The notes beneath the pieces were generated by a model. That model searched no databases and was not told where the DNA came from. It was given only the letters and a program-made list of their open reading frames with translations. From Cellvibrio sp. UBA7661 (GTDB lineage: Bacteria; Pseudomonadota; Gammaproteobacteria; Pseudomonadales; Cellvibrionaceae), in NCBI GenBank assembly GCA_002483365.1, contig DLHT01000003.1:124001-188000 (forward strand): a stretch of 64,000 nt of DNA, written 5' to 3'. This document shows positions 17,807 through 26,315 of this stretch, one piece after another. The translations under genes and the position numbers were made by a program. Position 1 is the first letter of the stretch. Every line of letters starts with the position of its first letter.

Positions 17807-17885
17807 GACAAGCTGGGGCAAAAAGTGCGACTTTAGGAAACCACCAAAGACAAGTCTGGAAAAATAGCGACAAGCCTGAAAAAGT
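17807..17885. repeat. Three GACAAG-type boxes upstream of the ExbB/TPR operon
   Basis: Three related sequences, GACAAGCTGGGGCAAAAA (17807), GACAAGTCTGGAAAAAT (17849) and GACAAGCCTGAAAAAGT (17869), start 42 and 20 bases apart, about four and two helical turns. They lie 180-260 bases before the first ATG of the operon, in the 342-base gap that otherwise holds only the hairpin at 17901. Possibly a regulator binding array. Confidence 0.4.
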
Positions 17886-17900
17886 TTAGATGGTTTTTGA

Positions 17901-17919
17901 AGCGGGGCAAAACCCCGCT
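17901..17919 (-). terminator. Hairpin upstream of the ExbB/TPR operon
   Basis: AGCGGGG pairs with CCCCGCT around a CAAAA loop. On the minus strand it lies 49 bases past the stop of the Gly-rich lipoprotein gene at 17968 and could end that transcript, but the run after it is not T-rich, so the call is weak. Confidence 0.4.
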
Positions 17920-17967
17920 ATTACTGCAGCAATAGCGAGGGAGGGGTGAACTTATGCAGGGGCGAAC

Positions 17968-19167
17968 TTACTCAGTGATACGAATTGTATCCAGATTGAT
18001 GTAGCCGTAGGGTAAAGGCTGGTCAGTGGCATAAATATGTACTGCAAGCTTGCGCACATCTGCCGCATTAAACCCGCCAGCAAAACTGCCCCCCAACCGG
18101 GTGCTCACTTGCTGCCATTGTTTATCTATCATTGCGTGGCTACTGAAACGCTCGGTAGAAGCCTGACGATTAGCACCATCGGTTGCAACTAACACAAACT
18201 CTATAGGGCTGGAAAAACCCTGCCCATAGGCTGACACCAATTTAATCTGCAAACTTACTTCTTTGTTTTTGATATTGATCGCATTGCCAAGATCATGCTC
18301 CAGCGCCCAGTGATCCATACTGCTCATCCAGTAAGGGAAAGTGACCAAACCTTGCGACAAATATTTTTCGGTTTGGGTAATGCCGCCATCATAGGTCACA
18401 AACTTCCAATTGCTGGCGGAATCCTGAGTATTGAAGTGCTCCGCGAAAATCTCCTTGGGTGCACTGATGCTGCCAGTACCTTTTACCCATTGGATATTAT
18501 CCACTTGGAAGGAAACGCCAGTTTGTACACCATCTTCTATCGACGGGCGAATCAGGAATCCGGTATCCACTTTTTTCAGATCAAGACCATCGCGCACCCT
18601 ATCAGCAATATCGAGCTCGACGGTTTGCCATTGGTTGAGAAAATTAACCGGCACCTTGGCCGAGTGGGATGTGCAAGGCCACACGCATTCAACGATGACT
18701 TCAAACAGCATTTGCCCACGCTGGGCATCGTAGGCATCACCAAAACTTTGTACATTCACATCAAATTTCAGTTTGCCCGTTGCATAAGCACTGCGGTCAA
18801 CAGGATCGACATTGATATAAACCTGGCTACTATGCCCAGTCTTGGCACCGTAGCTAATTTCCAAAACCTTTCCGTGCCCCGCAGCCGGGGAATCAACCTC
18901 TTTCCACTGCACGTTACTGGGGTTGGTTCCGGTTGTGTATCCCTGCCCCTGACCCGTTGTTATTTCATACTCCCAAGCTTTTAAGGAACCCCAATTTTTG
19001 TTGATGCAATCCTTGAAAAGAACACCATCGCTACCGCAACTGTTGCTGACAATCCCACCCCCAGGTTGCGATGAATTTCCTCCACCCGACGATGAACCGC
19101 CACCGCCTCCGCCACCACAAGCCCCCAACAACATGCTAACCACAGCAATTCCGATACACGACTTCAA
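17968..19167 (-). CDS. Gly/Ser-linker lipoprotein with two carbohydrate-binding-like domains
   Basis: 399 residues. A lipoprotein signal (lipobox LGAC) is followed by a run of glycines and serines, a linker typical of surface glycan-binding proteins of cellulolytic gammaproteobacteria. Two beta-sandwich domains follow (about 55-230 and 240-399). Each has the pattern of galactose-binding/CBM-like modules of beta-glucanases, with VSFQVDNIQWVKG and PYGYINLDTIRITE at their ends. No glycosidase motif is seen. The start codon is TTG with AAGAAG upstream; a later ATG would destroy the signal peptide. It stands alone on the minus strand. Probable role: binding of a polysaccharide at the outer membrane. 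Confidence 0.7.
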   Translation of the reverse strand: MKSCIGIAVVSMLLGACGGGGGGGSSSGGGNSSQPGGGIVSNSCGSDGVLFKDCINKNWGSLKAWEYEITTGQGQGYTTGTNPSNVQWKEVDSPAAGHGKVLEISYGAKTGHSSQVYINVDPVDRSAYATGKLKFDVNVQSFGDAYDAQRGQMLFEVIVECVWPCTSHSAKVPVNFLNQWQTVELDIADRVRDGLDLKKVDTGFLIRPSIEDGVQTGVSFQVDNIQWVKGTGSISAPKEIFAEHFNTQDSASNWKFVTYDGGITQTEKYLSQGLVTFPYWMSSMDHWALEHDLGNAINIKNKEVSLQIKLVSAYGQGFSSPIEFVLVATDGANRQASTERFSSHAMIDKQWQQVSTRLGGSFAGGFNAADVRKLAVHIYATDQPLPYGYINLDTIRITE

Positions 19168-19272
19168 TTACAGCTTCTTGAAAGATGAAATAAAAAAAGA
19201 TGGGACAAAAAAGATGAGATAAAAAATGAAACCCGAAATAATTGAGTGGAGATAACCAAAGCGGAAACGCCA

Positions 19273-20250
19273 TTACTCAGGCGGCATCAACCCTTTGCTG
19301 TACAGCACTTTGCCTTCGCTGGTGATAATGACCGCATCAAAACCGGGTAGCCGGTTGATTAACGCCAAACCCTTCTCTGCGCCCATTACAAACACGGTGG
19401 TCGAGAGAGGGTCGGTATCAAATCCGAGTGGGCCAATAATCGTGACGCTGTTGACACCATTGGTTGATTTTCCCGTGCGCGGGTTGATGATGTGATGAAC
19501 TCGTTCACCTTGTTCGTTAATAAAATAACGTTCGTAATCACCGGAGGTAGACACTGCAACATCTTCCAGCGGCAAGGTGATGGCAACGGCCTCAGCGCGC
19601 GGGTTTTTGATCCCCACAAGCCACGGGCGACCAAACTTGTCGCCAATCACCCGGCTGTCGCCACCGGCAGTAACGCTCGCATGCTTCACGCCAAATGACT
19701 GCACAATTTCAATGGCCTTATCGACCGCATACCCTTTGGCGATGCCGCCCAAATCGATATACACCTTGGGGTGCGCAAACCAGACAGTATTGCGTTGGGA
19801 ATCGAGGTGGATCAGGCGGTAATTAATAGCGGGCAGAAGCTCTTCACGCTGTTGTTCGCTGGGCGATAGTTTGTTGCGGTAGTCGTAATAGCGGGCGAGT
19901 GAAGCGAAGGTGATATCAAATGCGCCGTCGCTCAAGCGGCTGTAATAGAGCGATTTATCGATAATCGCGGCCAATTCCGGCGAGATTGCCAGCGGCTTTT
20001 GGGCACTGGCTTTGGGCGCTAATTGATTGGCGCGATACAGCTCGCTGGTTTCAATGTAAGGACTGAAGTGCTCATCGATGCGGCGCATTTCTGCCATTGC
20101 AGCTGCCACAGCCTGCTCAGCCTTGGTGTCATCATCCAACCACAAGGCAACACTGACTTTGGTACCCATGATGTCTTGTTCATCGCCGTGCCATTTGGCC
20201 TGCAACGGCAAGCTGACGCACACCAGTAAGACGACAATAAAGCGGAGCAT
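19273..20250 (-). CDS. apbE: FAD:protein FMN transferase (ApbE family)
   Basis: Attaches FMN covalently to Thr/Ser of target proteins in the periplasm. The 325-residue protein has a signal peptide (MLRFIVVLLVCVSLPLQA) and the ApbE landmarks: DGAFDIT, KVYIDLGGIAKGYAVDKA, SVTAGGDSRVIG, HHIINPRTG and TDPLSTTVFVMG, which include flavin and Mg2+ binding residues. Its ATG overlaps the gspN stop (TAATG), so it is translated with the type II secretion operon, which is unexpected; no Rnf/Nqr or other known flavinylated protein is encoded nearby. Confidence 0.92.
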   Translation of the reverse strand: MLRFIVVLLVCVSLPLQAKWHGDEQDIMGTKVSVALWLDDDTKAEQAVAAAMAEMRRIDEHFSPYIETSELYRANQLAPKASAQKPLAISPELAAIIDKSLYYSRLSDGAFDITFASLARYYDYRNKLSPSEQQREELLPAINYRLIHLDSQRNTVWFAHPKVYIDLGGIAKGYAVDKAIEIVQSFGVKHASVTAGGDSRVIGDKFGRPWLVGIKNPRAEAVAITLPLEDVAVSTSGDYERYFINEQGERVHHIINPRTGKSTNGVNSVTIIGPLGFDTDPLSTTVFVMGAEKGLALINRLPGFDAVIITSEGKVLYSKGLMPPE

Positions 20251-21044
20251 TACAGGTTCATATCCACGCGATAATGGGTTTTGCCTTCTTCGTCAACGCG
20301 GTCTTCCTGAGCAAACATCGCTAACATATCCATCGCATTGGCTGCTTCAAAAAACGCCTTGGGCGCAGCCAGCTCACCCGTCACTTTGCCGCCACTGGGC
20401 GCAGTCAGTTCAACTTGCAAGTCCACATCCACCGGCCCTGCCAAATGGAAGAGTTTGGCGCTGATTCCGTTACTGCCGTTGTCGGTAAATTCGGCCGCGT
20501 AACTGCCTATATCCAACCAGTTAACGCCGGTATTTACCCGCGCGCCATTCCAGGTCAACTTGCCTTTAAGCTTGAGTAACACATTCCCACGCAATTCCAT
20601 CTCTTCGATATGGGAAGAAAATTGCCCCTGCACGAGAATTGGCAGCTTTGCCTGCACCAAGGCCACAGGAAGCGATATGTCCGCATTGCGCAGGGTTACC
20701 GCACCGCCGGTGCCACCGCAGACATCACCTTCAAATTGCTGCCCGGGCAAAGTGGTTTTGACATGTGCGCAAGGAGAGAGCGTCAGTAATGAGAGCGGGC
20801 TCAGGCTCCAACTTAATTGACCGAGCGAATACTCCCGCTCAGGGCGCGGCAAACTGGCAAGGCTCGCGCGGCCATTCCAGATAGTTCCTGTCACACCGCT
20901 CAATGCCAAACCCGAACTGCGGCTGAGTAAATAGGCTCCCCATACGGCCGGAATGCTGCTGATCACAAAAATCAAAAACAGCGAAACGCCCAAGGAAATC
21001 CAGAGTTTTTTGTGGGTTTTTAACAAAGCAGGTATCGGGTTCAT
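20250..21044 (-). CDS. gspN: Type II secretion protein N
   Basis: 264 residues: a short cytoplasmic start, one membrane anchor (about 14-36), then a periplasmic beta-rich domain with GLALSGVTGTIWNGRASL and QLSWSLSPLSLLTLSP, characteristic of GspN (related to the AsmA/TamB type of fold). GspN is present only in some type II systems and is the least understood subunit. It is the last gsp gene here, 51 bases after gspM, and is coupled to apbE. Confidence 0.85.
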   Translation of the reverse strand: MNPIPALLKTHKKLWISLGVSLFLIFVISSIPAVWGAYLLSRSSGLALSGVTGTIWNGRASLASLPRPEREYSLGQLSWSLSPLSLLTLSPCAHVKTTLPGQQFEGDVCGGTGGAVTLRNADISLPVALVQAKLPILVQGQFSSHIEEMELRGNVLLKLKGKLTWNGARVNTGVNWLDIGSYAAEFTDNGSNGISAKLFHLAGPVDVDLQVELTAPSGGKVTGELAAPKAFFEAANAMDMLAMFAQEDRVDEEGKTHYRVDMNL

Positions 21045-21095
21045 AGATGGTTTCAGTCTGGCTCAGATGCTTTTTGCTCGGGCGTTTGGACAGTG

Positions 21096-21575
21096 TTAGT
21101 TGGTTTTTTGCAGGCGCAAGTTAACGGTGACTTGCCCCGGATCATTGGTCGCCGCAATGGATAAGTCGCTCACTTTGACCCCCTGTTTAAACTCCAGATC
21201 GTAGAGCCACTGCATCAGCGATTCGTAATTTGCACGATCCAGACGCACCCGCACTTCGCCATTGGCACCGGGCTGGAAACCACTCATGGCGAGGCCATTG
21301 GTGCGCAACGTGGTATCAATTAGACCGTTGATATTTTCCGTGCTGGCCGCAGCACCGCGGCTGCGCATTTGCTCGATTTGCGCTGCGACAATTTGCACCC
21401 GCCCAAGGGTTTGGGTTGTTGCAGTATTGGCTGACAACAGTTGGTCGCGTTTTTTCTCGATGGGCACAAACACCAACAACCACACCATGTAGACAAAGAC
21501 AGCCAGACCGCAGCCCAGAATCATGGTCTGCTCGCGGCGGTTATATTTGTTAAGGAAACTGAGTAACTGGTTCAT
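21096..21575 (-). CDS. gspM: Type II secretion inner-membrane protein M
   Basis: 159 residues with a short N-terminus (NKYNRREQTMI), one membrane segment (LGCGLAVFVYMVWLLVFVPI), a coiled stretch (KKRDQLLSANTATTQTLGRV) and a C-terminal ferredoxin-like domain (ANYESLMQWLYDLEFKQGVK). GspM partners GspL in the inner-membrane platform. The ATG at 21575 is preferred to an in-frame TTG at 21584. It is 21 bases after gspL. Confidence 0.88.
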   Translation of the reverse strand: MNQLLSFLNKYNRREQTMILGCGLAVFVYMVWLLVFVPIEKKRDQLLSANTATTQTLGRVQIVAAQIEQMRSRGAAASTENINGLIDTTLRTNGLAMSGFQPGANGEVRVRLDRANYESLMQWLYDLEFKQGVKVSDLSIAATNDPGQVTVNLRLQKTN

Positions 21576-21596
21576 AGGTACCAATACGGATAGTGA

Positions 21597-22877
21597 TTAA
21601 GGATTTTTAGTCACACGCAGGCGTGCAGTTTGCACATTACCCTGCGCATTAAAGCTGGAAGTCTCTGCGTTAAGCCCCTGATTGCGCAGGTTTTGGCTAA
21701 GCGATTCAAACGCACTGAAACTGCCTGCCTGGATGCTGAAGTTCAGCTCGCCGGATTCACTGGCAAAGGAAATACCTTTCACCTGTACGCTAGGCTCCTG
21801 CGCAATCTGCGGCAGGGCTACCGCCAACAGCGACATTACACTGACCGACTGATCTACCGGTTGGCTCTGCCTCAGCAGGTTATTGAGTTGTTTCTCAGGA
21901 TCGACAATACGTCCCTGCGGGATCACCGAGCGCGCAACCGCTTCAATTTGCTGGCGGATTTTCAGGTTCTCGCGCCCGAGCGTATGGATTTCAAACAACA
22001 GGGTTCCCAGATATACCGCCACACAGACACCGGCAAATATCGCCACCGATTGCCATAGCTTCCACCAGCGCTCAATTGGCAGACGCTGGGAAAAGTCGCC
22101 CTGGCAAAGATCAATCGAGCTGCTGCTGAAATCCAGCGCCCATTCATCCGCAAGCGTCCGTGAGGCAATGGACGGCTGTAACTCTGCCGGAATGGCTTCT
22201 TCCAGAAGCGCCAAATCCGATTCATTAGCCGCACGTAAATGCAGGCTGGGCAGGCTGTCGACCCGCTCCTGTTCGCGCAATAACATTTGCAGCGCCAGAC
22301 GCGCATGGGACTGGGCAATACTGAACCCCAGAGTTCGCGCATAACGCAGACATACCTGGTGCTGGTACAGACCCAGTGTCCAATGATTATTCACGTCGGA
22401 GTTATTGGCTCCGGCACTCGCCTCCGCCGCGAGCGGCAAGGTCAAAGGGGCAGTCCAGCAGCGGGTGACTTCGATCCCCAACGCAGCCAACTCGGCAAAG
22501 GCCGCTTGCATCCAGACTTTATCGGCAAAAGCGACAACGACCTTGCCATTAGCCGGTGTGTCTAAGGCAAAGTGCAGCTCTTCTACATCGCCCACCACGG
22601 AATCTTCCAATTGGAATGGCAGAAGATTGCGCAGGTGTTTTTTCTCTTTTTCAGTGTATTCCAGCTCGCGCGTATTGACCCGGCTGCCGGGTAGTATCAA
22701 CCAGGCCGATTGCGGGTTGCCCGGTCTTTCACCTAGCGCAGTACGCAAGGCCTCGCGGTCGCCGCTGGCACCTGCAGCAGGCACACCATCAGCGCCCAGC
22801 CAGCACCAGCGGAAATTGTCCGCCAGGCTTTTGCCGTCATTGGAGGTATCTACAGAGAGCACCAATTGCATGGACAT
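21597..22877 (-). CDS. gspL: Type II secretion cytoplasmic-membrane protein L
   Basis: 426 residues. The first 240 or so form the cytoplasmic actin-like domain that recruits the GspE ATPase (LLPFQLEDSVVGDVEELHFA is the recognisable segment), followed by a membrane helix around 265-285 (SVAIFAGVCVAVYLGTLLF) and a periplasmic domain with the family pattern VKGISFASESGELNFSIQAG. It bridges GspE to GspM and GspC. Confidence 0.9.
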   Translation of the reverse strand: MSMQLVLSVDTSNDGKSLADNFRWCWLGADGVPAAGASGDREALRTALGERPGNPQSAWLILPGSRVNTRELEYTEKEKKHLRNLLPFQLEDSVVGDVEELHFALDTPANGKVVVAFADKVWMQAAFAELAALGIEVTRCWTAPLTLPLAAEASAGANNSDVNNHWTLGLYQHQVCLRYARTLGFSIAQSHARLALQMLLREQERVDSLPSLHLRAANESDLALLEEAIPAELQPSIASRTLADEWALDFSSSSIDLCQGDFSQRLPIERWWKLWQSVAIFAGVCVAVYLGTLLFEIHTLGRENLKIRQQIEAVARSVIPQGRIVDPEKQLNNLLRQSQPVDQSVSVMSLLAVALPQIAQEPSVQVKGISFASESGELNFSIQAGSFSAFESLSQNLRNQGLNAETSSFNAQGNVQTARLRVTKNP

Positions 22878-22947
22878 AATTTGCTCTAACTCTTGTGTTT
22901 ATCGTGTTTTTATATCTTCAACCAGGTCGCCACTTTTCCAGCGCCTG

Positions 22948-24030
22948 CTATTCCACCAACTCGCCATCGTCTTCTTCATCTTCGTTGTGAACGACAGTGG
23001 GCAGTTCAAATACATCATCTCGCTGGATAACAATCAATGTGCCGGGCTCATTACCCCGCCGCATCAAGCTGCGCATACTGCGGCGCTGGTCAACCAACTG
23101 GACAGTGGAGTTGAGCCAGAAGAATCTGGTCGCAATATTCAACCCGGCGGTATCCAGAGTCTTGCCGGCAAACATGGTATTCCAGGCATCCATAACTGCC
23201 TGTGCGTCTTTGAATCCTTCCTGTGGCCGGGTGGTGATAAATTGGGTCATATCGGCAGGATTTGTGGGTACCAGTTCATCCTTGCCGTTTATCGCCGCCA
23301 ACACATTATTAAATCCTTTGCCGTCTGGCCCGAGCGCATCCAGTGTATTGATGTTCAAACCGGCATCATTGACAGGTAACGCCGTAATAAACGGCAACAG
23401 CCGTGCTACCAGCAACGGGGCTTCATTAAATCCGCGCACCATGCGCAGTTCATCGACTGATTTGAAATTGGTATTGGCAGGCAAATAGGGGTCCGGCAAG
23501 CTTTGGTAATAATTACTTTCCGCACCACCGGCACCCGATTCCCCATCATCACCATCAAGCCAATCCACCACAGCGGCCGTCAGGAACTCTGCCTGGCCCT
23601 GGTCGAGCGGCATATCCGGAAAGGTTTGTAACAACCGGATAAACCGTCGCTGCGCCTCAGAGTAGCGGGTTGGATCGCCCTCCGGTTTTTGTAAATCAAT
23701 AGGGTTTGCCAGATCATTTAAATTCAGTTGCGTCGTCGCATCTGTCAGACGCGCAAAGCCGGAGACACCTTCATCCTCAATTGGCACCTCGCTGCTCCAG
23801 GGCTCGCTCAATACGTCCACATTGGAATCGATATCCCCATCAGGAAACATCAACTTGGCCACTTCCTCTGTACCTTCCAGGAAGGCTCGCGCCTGGGCAC
23901 CATGCCAACGGGTCTCCGCACGCGCCATACCCAGCTGGTATTGCGCGGCATATTTCACACTTAATCCGGCAATAAGCGCCACAATCAGCACCACCAGTAC
24001 CAATACTGTACCCCGCTGCGTATGCGCCAT
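22948..24030 (-). CDS. gspK: Type II secretion minor pseudopilin K
   Basis: 360 residues, start ATG at 24030 giving MAHTQRG followed by the hydrophobic helix TVLVLVVLIVALIAGLSVKY. The prepilin cleavage site is after the Gly; as is usual in GspK, the conserved Glu at +5 of other pseudopilins is missing. Downstream is the large alpha-helical domain with VVDWLDGDDGE (calcium-binding acidic site). GspK caps the pseudopilus with GspI and GspJ. The frame is open to 24099 but that part overlaps gspJ. Confidence 0.9.
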   Translation of the reverse strand: MAHTQRGTVLVLVVLIVALIAGLSVKYAAQYQLGMARAETRWHGAQARAFLEGTEEVAKLMFPDGDIDSNVDVLSEPWSSEVPIEDEGVSGFARLTDATTQLNLNDLANPIDLQKPEGDPTRYSEAQRRFIRLLQTFPDMPLDQGQAEFLTAAVVDWLDGDDGESGAGGAESNYYQSLPDPYLPANTNFKSVDELRMVRGFNEAPLLVARLLPFITALPVNDAGLNINTLDALGPDGKGFNNVLAAINGKDELVPTNPADMTQFITTRPQEGFKDAQAVMDAWNTMFAGKTLDTAGLNIATRFFWLNSTVQLVDQRRSMRSLMRRGNEPGTLIVIQRDDVFELPTVVHNEDEEDDGELVE

Positions 24031-24043
24031 AGGCACTACCAGA

Positions 24044-24733
24044 CTATTGCGGTTGTTCAGGCAATGCGAAGAGGCGCACACTGGTGCCAACTCCTTCAAG
24101 TTCGATACTGATCTCTATTGCCAGTGGCAAGCCATTGGCACCTTGTTGATTGTTGTCCGGCCATGACTGCAGCCAATCATTGGAATATTCGCGATCCTCC
24201 AGTGCAGATTTACCTTTTGAGGTAATCGCGCCTTGATGCAACATCCGCAACTGCACGTCTTTTACATTTTTCAGCAATAGCTGATGAAAACCATCTTCTT
24301 CCAGATCGACATCACCCAGATCACGGTTGTGCTCAGGCAAAAAATCGCGCCATAACTCGCCATCCAGTACGCGATAACTGACGATCTGCAAATCACTTCT
24401 CGGCAGGTTAGAAAAATTAACCCAGCCGCGCCGCTTGAACAGCAACACTTCCTGATCCGAATTCTCGCCCGAGGTGCGCAAGCTCTCAGCCCTGAATACC
24501 CAGTTCCTGTCTGCCGTCGCGGGCAAAGGTATGCTGTGGCGTAAATCGGCCGCGATAATCTGCCACGCCCGGTCAATCCGGTTGATCTCATCGAGAACCT
24601 GATTGGTACGCTCAGCGCCGTTATTGGCCGCATTGAGCGATTGGAATGCCATCACCGCAATCAGCGCAGAAATGACCAGCGCAATCAGCACTTCCAGTAA
24701 GGTAAAACCCTGTTGTGGGCGATTGCTATTCAT
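24044..24733 (-). CDS. gspJ: Type II secretion minor pseudopilin J
   Basis: 229 residues. The N-terminus MNSNRPQQG-FTLLEVLIAL has a classical prepilin peptidase site with Glu at +5. The C-terminal domain shows the GspJ pattern WRDFLPEHN, LEEDGFHQLLLKNVKDVQLR and LPLAIEISIELEGVG. It overlaps gspI by four bases (ATGA) and is followed by gspK after 13 bases. Confidence 0.92.
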   Translation of the reverse strand: MNSNRPQQGFTLLEVLIALVISALIAVMAFQSLNAANNGAERTNQVLDEINRIDRAWQIIAADLRHSIPLPATADRNWVFRAESLRTSGENSDQEVLLFKRRGWVNFSNLPRSDLQIVSYRVLDGELWRDFLPEHNRDLGDVDLEEDGFHQLLLKNVKDVQLRMLHQGAITSKGKSALEDREYSNDWLQSWPDNNQQGANGLPLAIEISIELEGVGTSVRLFALPEQPQ

Positions 24734-25218
24734 TGGGTGGTTACCTGTTCCGGGTCGCTGATATAACCCGTCAGCATCGCCAGTACCGGTAGATCTTCAT
24801 CTACCGTACCGCCACCCAAAACAGCTCCATCGGCCGCCCCCATCAGTCGCACCGAAATTTCAACCCGTTTGAACCCGGGAACCGGAAGGCTCTCCATGGC
24901 GATGGTTTTCAATTGCCACTGCCAACGCATGCCTGCCATATCTACAAGACCGGAATCTTTTTCCGGCAGTTGGTAACTCGGCAGGGTCTTTTTCATTTTT
25001 TGTTGTTGGAGCAAACGCACGCGTGTCAGCTGGTTTTCTGCCACCCAGTAGGCGTAGGTTTTATCGCGGATAGCCGCGGAGCCATCCAGCTGTGTCATCA
25101 CCAAATTAATCAGCGCAGGCAAGGCCATGGCGATTATCGCCAATGCAATCATGGCTTCCAGCAAGGTAAAACCACGCTGTTTTTTTCCGTATACAGACCA
25201 AAACGAGCGGATTGTCAT
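24730..25218 (-). CDS. gspI: Type II secretion minor pseudopilin I
   Basis: 162 residues. The prepilin site is QRG-FTLLEAMIAL with the Glu at +5. AYWVAENQLTRVRL is the typical GspI segment after the helix (WxAENQL). It overlaps both neighbours by four bases. GspI nucleates the pseudopilus tip complex with GspJ and GspK. Confidence 0.93.
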   Translation of the reverse strand: MTIRSFWSVYGKKQRGFTLLEAMIALAIIAMALPALINLVMTQLDGSAAIRDKTYAYWVAENQLTRVRLLQQQKMKKTLPSYQLPEKDSGLVDMAGMRWQWQLKTIAMESLPVPGFKRVEISVRLMGAADGAVLGGGTVDEDLPVLAMLTGYISDPEQVTTQ

Positions 25219-25787
25219 CGCCCTTTTTGCTCCTCTTCAAAGCGCTTTTCTTCGCTTACCCAATGCAGCTCACCCATCATATCCAGCTTGAACTGTTCAG
25301 TTTCCACATCATTACCTGCCTGCAGTTCATTGGCAAAAATGCTGATGTCTACTGCGCCGGAACCATCGCCGCTGGGAAAGAAACCCATCACCGGTTCCTG
25401 ATACTCCAATTCCGGATCGTATTCCCACAGCTCTTCATCGATCACAAACTCAATCGCCAACTGCTCGGGTAAACAATGTTGTTCCAGCTCAGGTACATCC
25501 TGCCACTGGCGGTCGCGCACCCTGCGCCATCGGTAGCACCACTGTTCCTTGCTGTCGATGTCCTGTGGCGGGCGCAATTCCACAAACAGCCCATGGGTTT
25601 CGCCTTTAAGCACCGACTGCTCGGCAATATAGGAACCTTGCAGCATAAATGTCCCGGCTTCCTTGCGCGCGAGGTCGGCGGCATCATCACCGCCCACTGA
25701 CACTGAAATCACCCCCACCGCCATACCGATGATAAAAACCACAATAATGATTTCAATCAGGGTAAATCCGCGCTCGGTGGGTTTCAC
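25215..25787 (-). CDS. gspH: Type II secretion minor pseudopilin H
   Basis: 190 residues. The prepilin site is MKPTERG-FTLIEIIIV with Glu at +5, then the beta-rich domain typical of GspH/FimT (FMLQGSYIAEQSVLKGETHG, then LEQHCLPEQLAIEFVID). It lies 16 bases after gspG and overlaps gspI by four bases. Confidence 0.92.
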   Translation of the reverse strand: MKPTERGFTLIEIIIVVFIIGMAVGVISVSVGGDDAADLARKEAGTFMLQGSYIAEQSVLKGETHGLFVELRPPQDIDSKEQWCYRWRRVRDRQWQDVPELEQHCLPEQLAIEFVIDEELWEYDPELEYQEPVMGFFPSGDGSGAVDISIFANELQAGNDVETEQFKLDMMGELHWVSEEKRFEEEQKGR

Positions 25788-25803
25788 TATTTATGCCTTC
25801 AGA

Positions 25804-26265
25804 TTACTGCTCATCCCAAACACTGATGTCAGCATTCTGGCCTTCACCACCGCTCACACCGTCTGCACCCAGGCTGTAAATATCGTACTCTTTGCCATCA
25901 TCGGCTGGGCTCATGTACTGGTAATCGTTACCCCATGGGTCTTTGTTGAGGTTATCGATGTAACCGCTGGCTTTAAAATTGCGCGGCACGGGTGCGATAG
26001 AAGTTTTGGTGACCAGAGCTTCGAGACCCTGTTCAGTGGTCGGGTAATTGAAGTTATCGATACGATAGAGCTTAAGTGCAGTTTGCAGCGAGCTAAAATC
26101 TGCACGCGCTTTTTGCACATTGGCTTTATCGAGGTTATCCATCACATTGGGTACCACAATACCGGCCAACAGCCCGATAATGATCACTACCACCATGATC
26201 TCCACCAGGGTAAAACCACTCTGACGGCCCAATGCTGATGTTGTTTGCATGCTTCTTGTTTTCAT
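25804..26265 (-). CDS. gspG: Type II secretion major pseudopilin G
   Basis: 153 residues. The pseudopilin signature is RQSG-FTLVEIMVVVIIIG, with Glu at +5, followed by the classical GspG C-terminal half: NFNYPTTEQGLEALV, DPWGNDYQYMSP and DIYSLGADGVSGGEGQNADI (calcium site). It forms the pseudopilus shaft. The ATG at 26265 has a GAGG element upstream; a longer frame to 26298 lacks one. Confidence 0.96.
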   Translation of the reverse strand: MKTRSMQTTSALGRQSGFTLVEIMVVVIIIGLLAGIVVPNVMDNLDKANVQKARADFSSLQTALKLYRIDNFNYPTTEQGLEALVTKTSIAPVPRNFKASGYIDNLNKDPWGNDYQYMSPADDGKEYDIYSLGADGVSGGEGQNADISVWDEQ

Positions 26266-26315
26266 TTTTTCTATTTCCTCCAAATCAAAATCGATCAATC
26301 GTGCAAGTCGGTAAA

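Noticed and set aside
22405..23379. Long plus-strand frame opposite gspL and gspK
   Set aside because: Antisense to conserved secretion genes, no family match.
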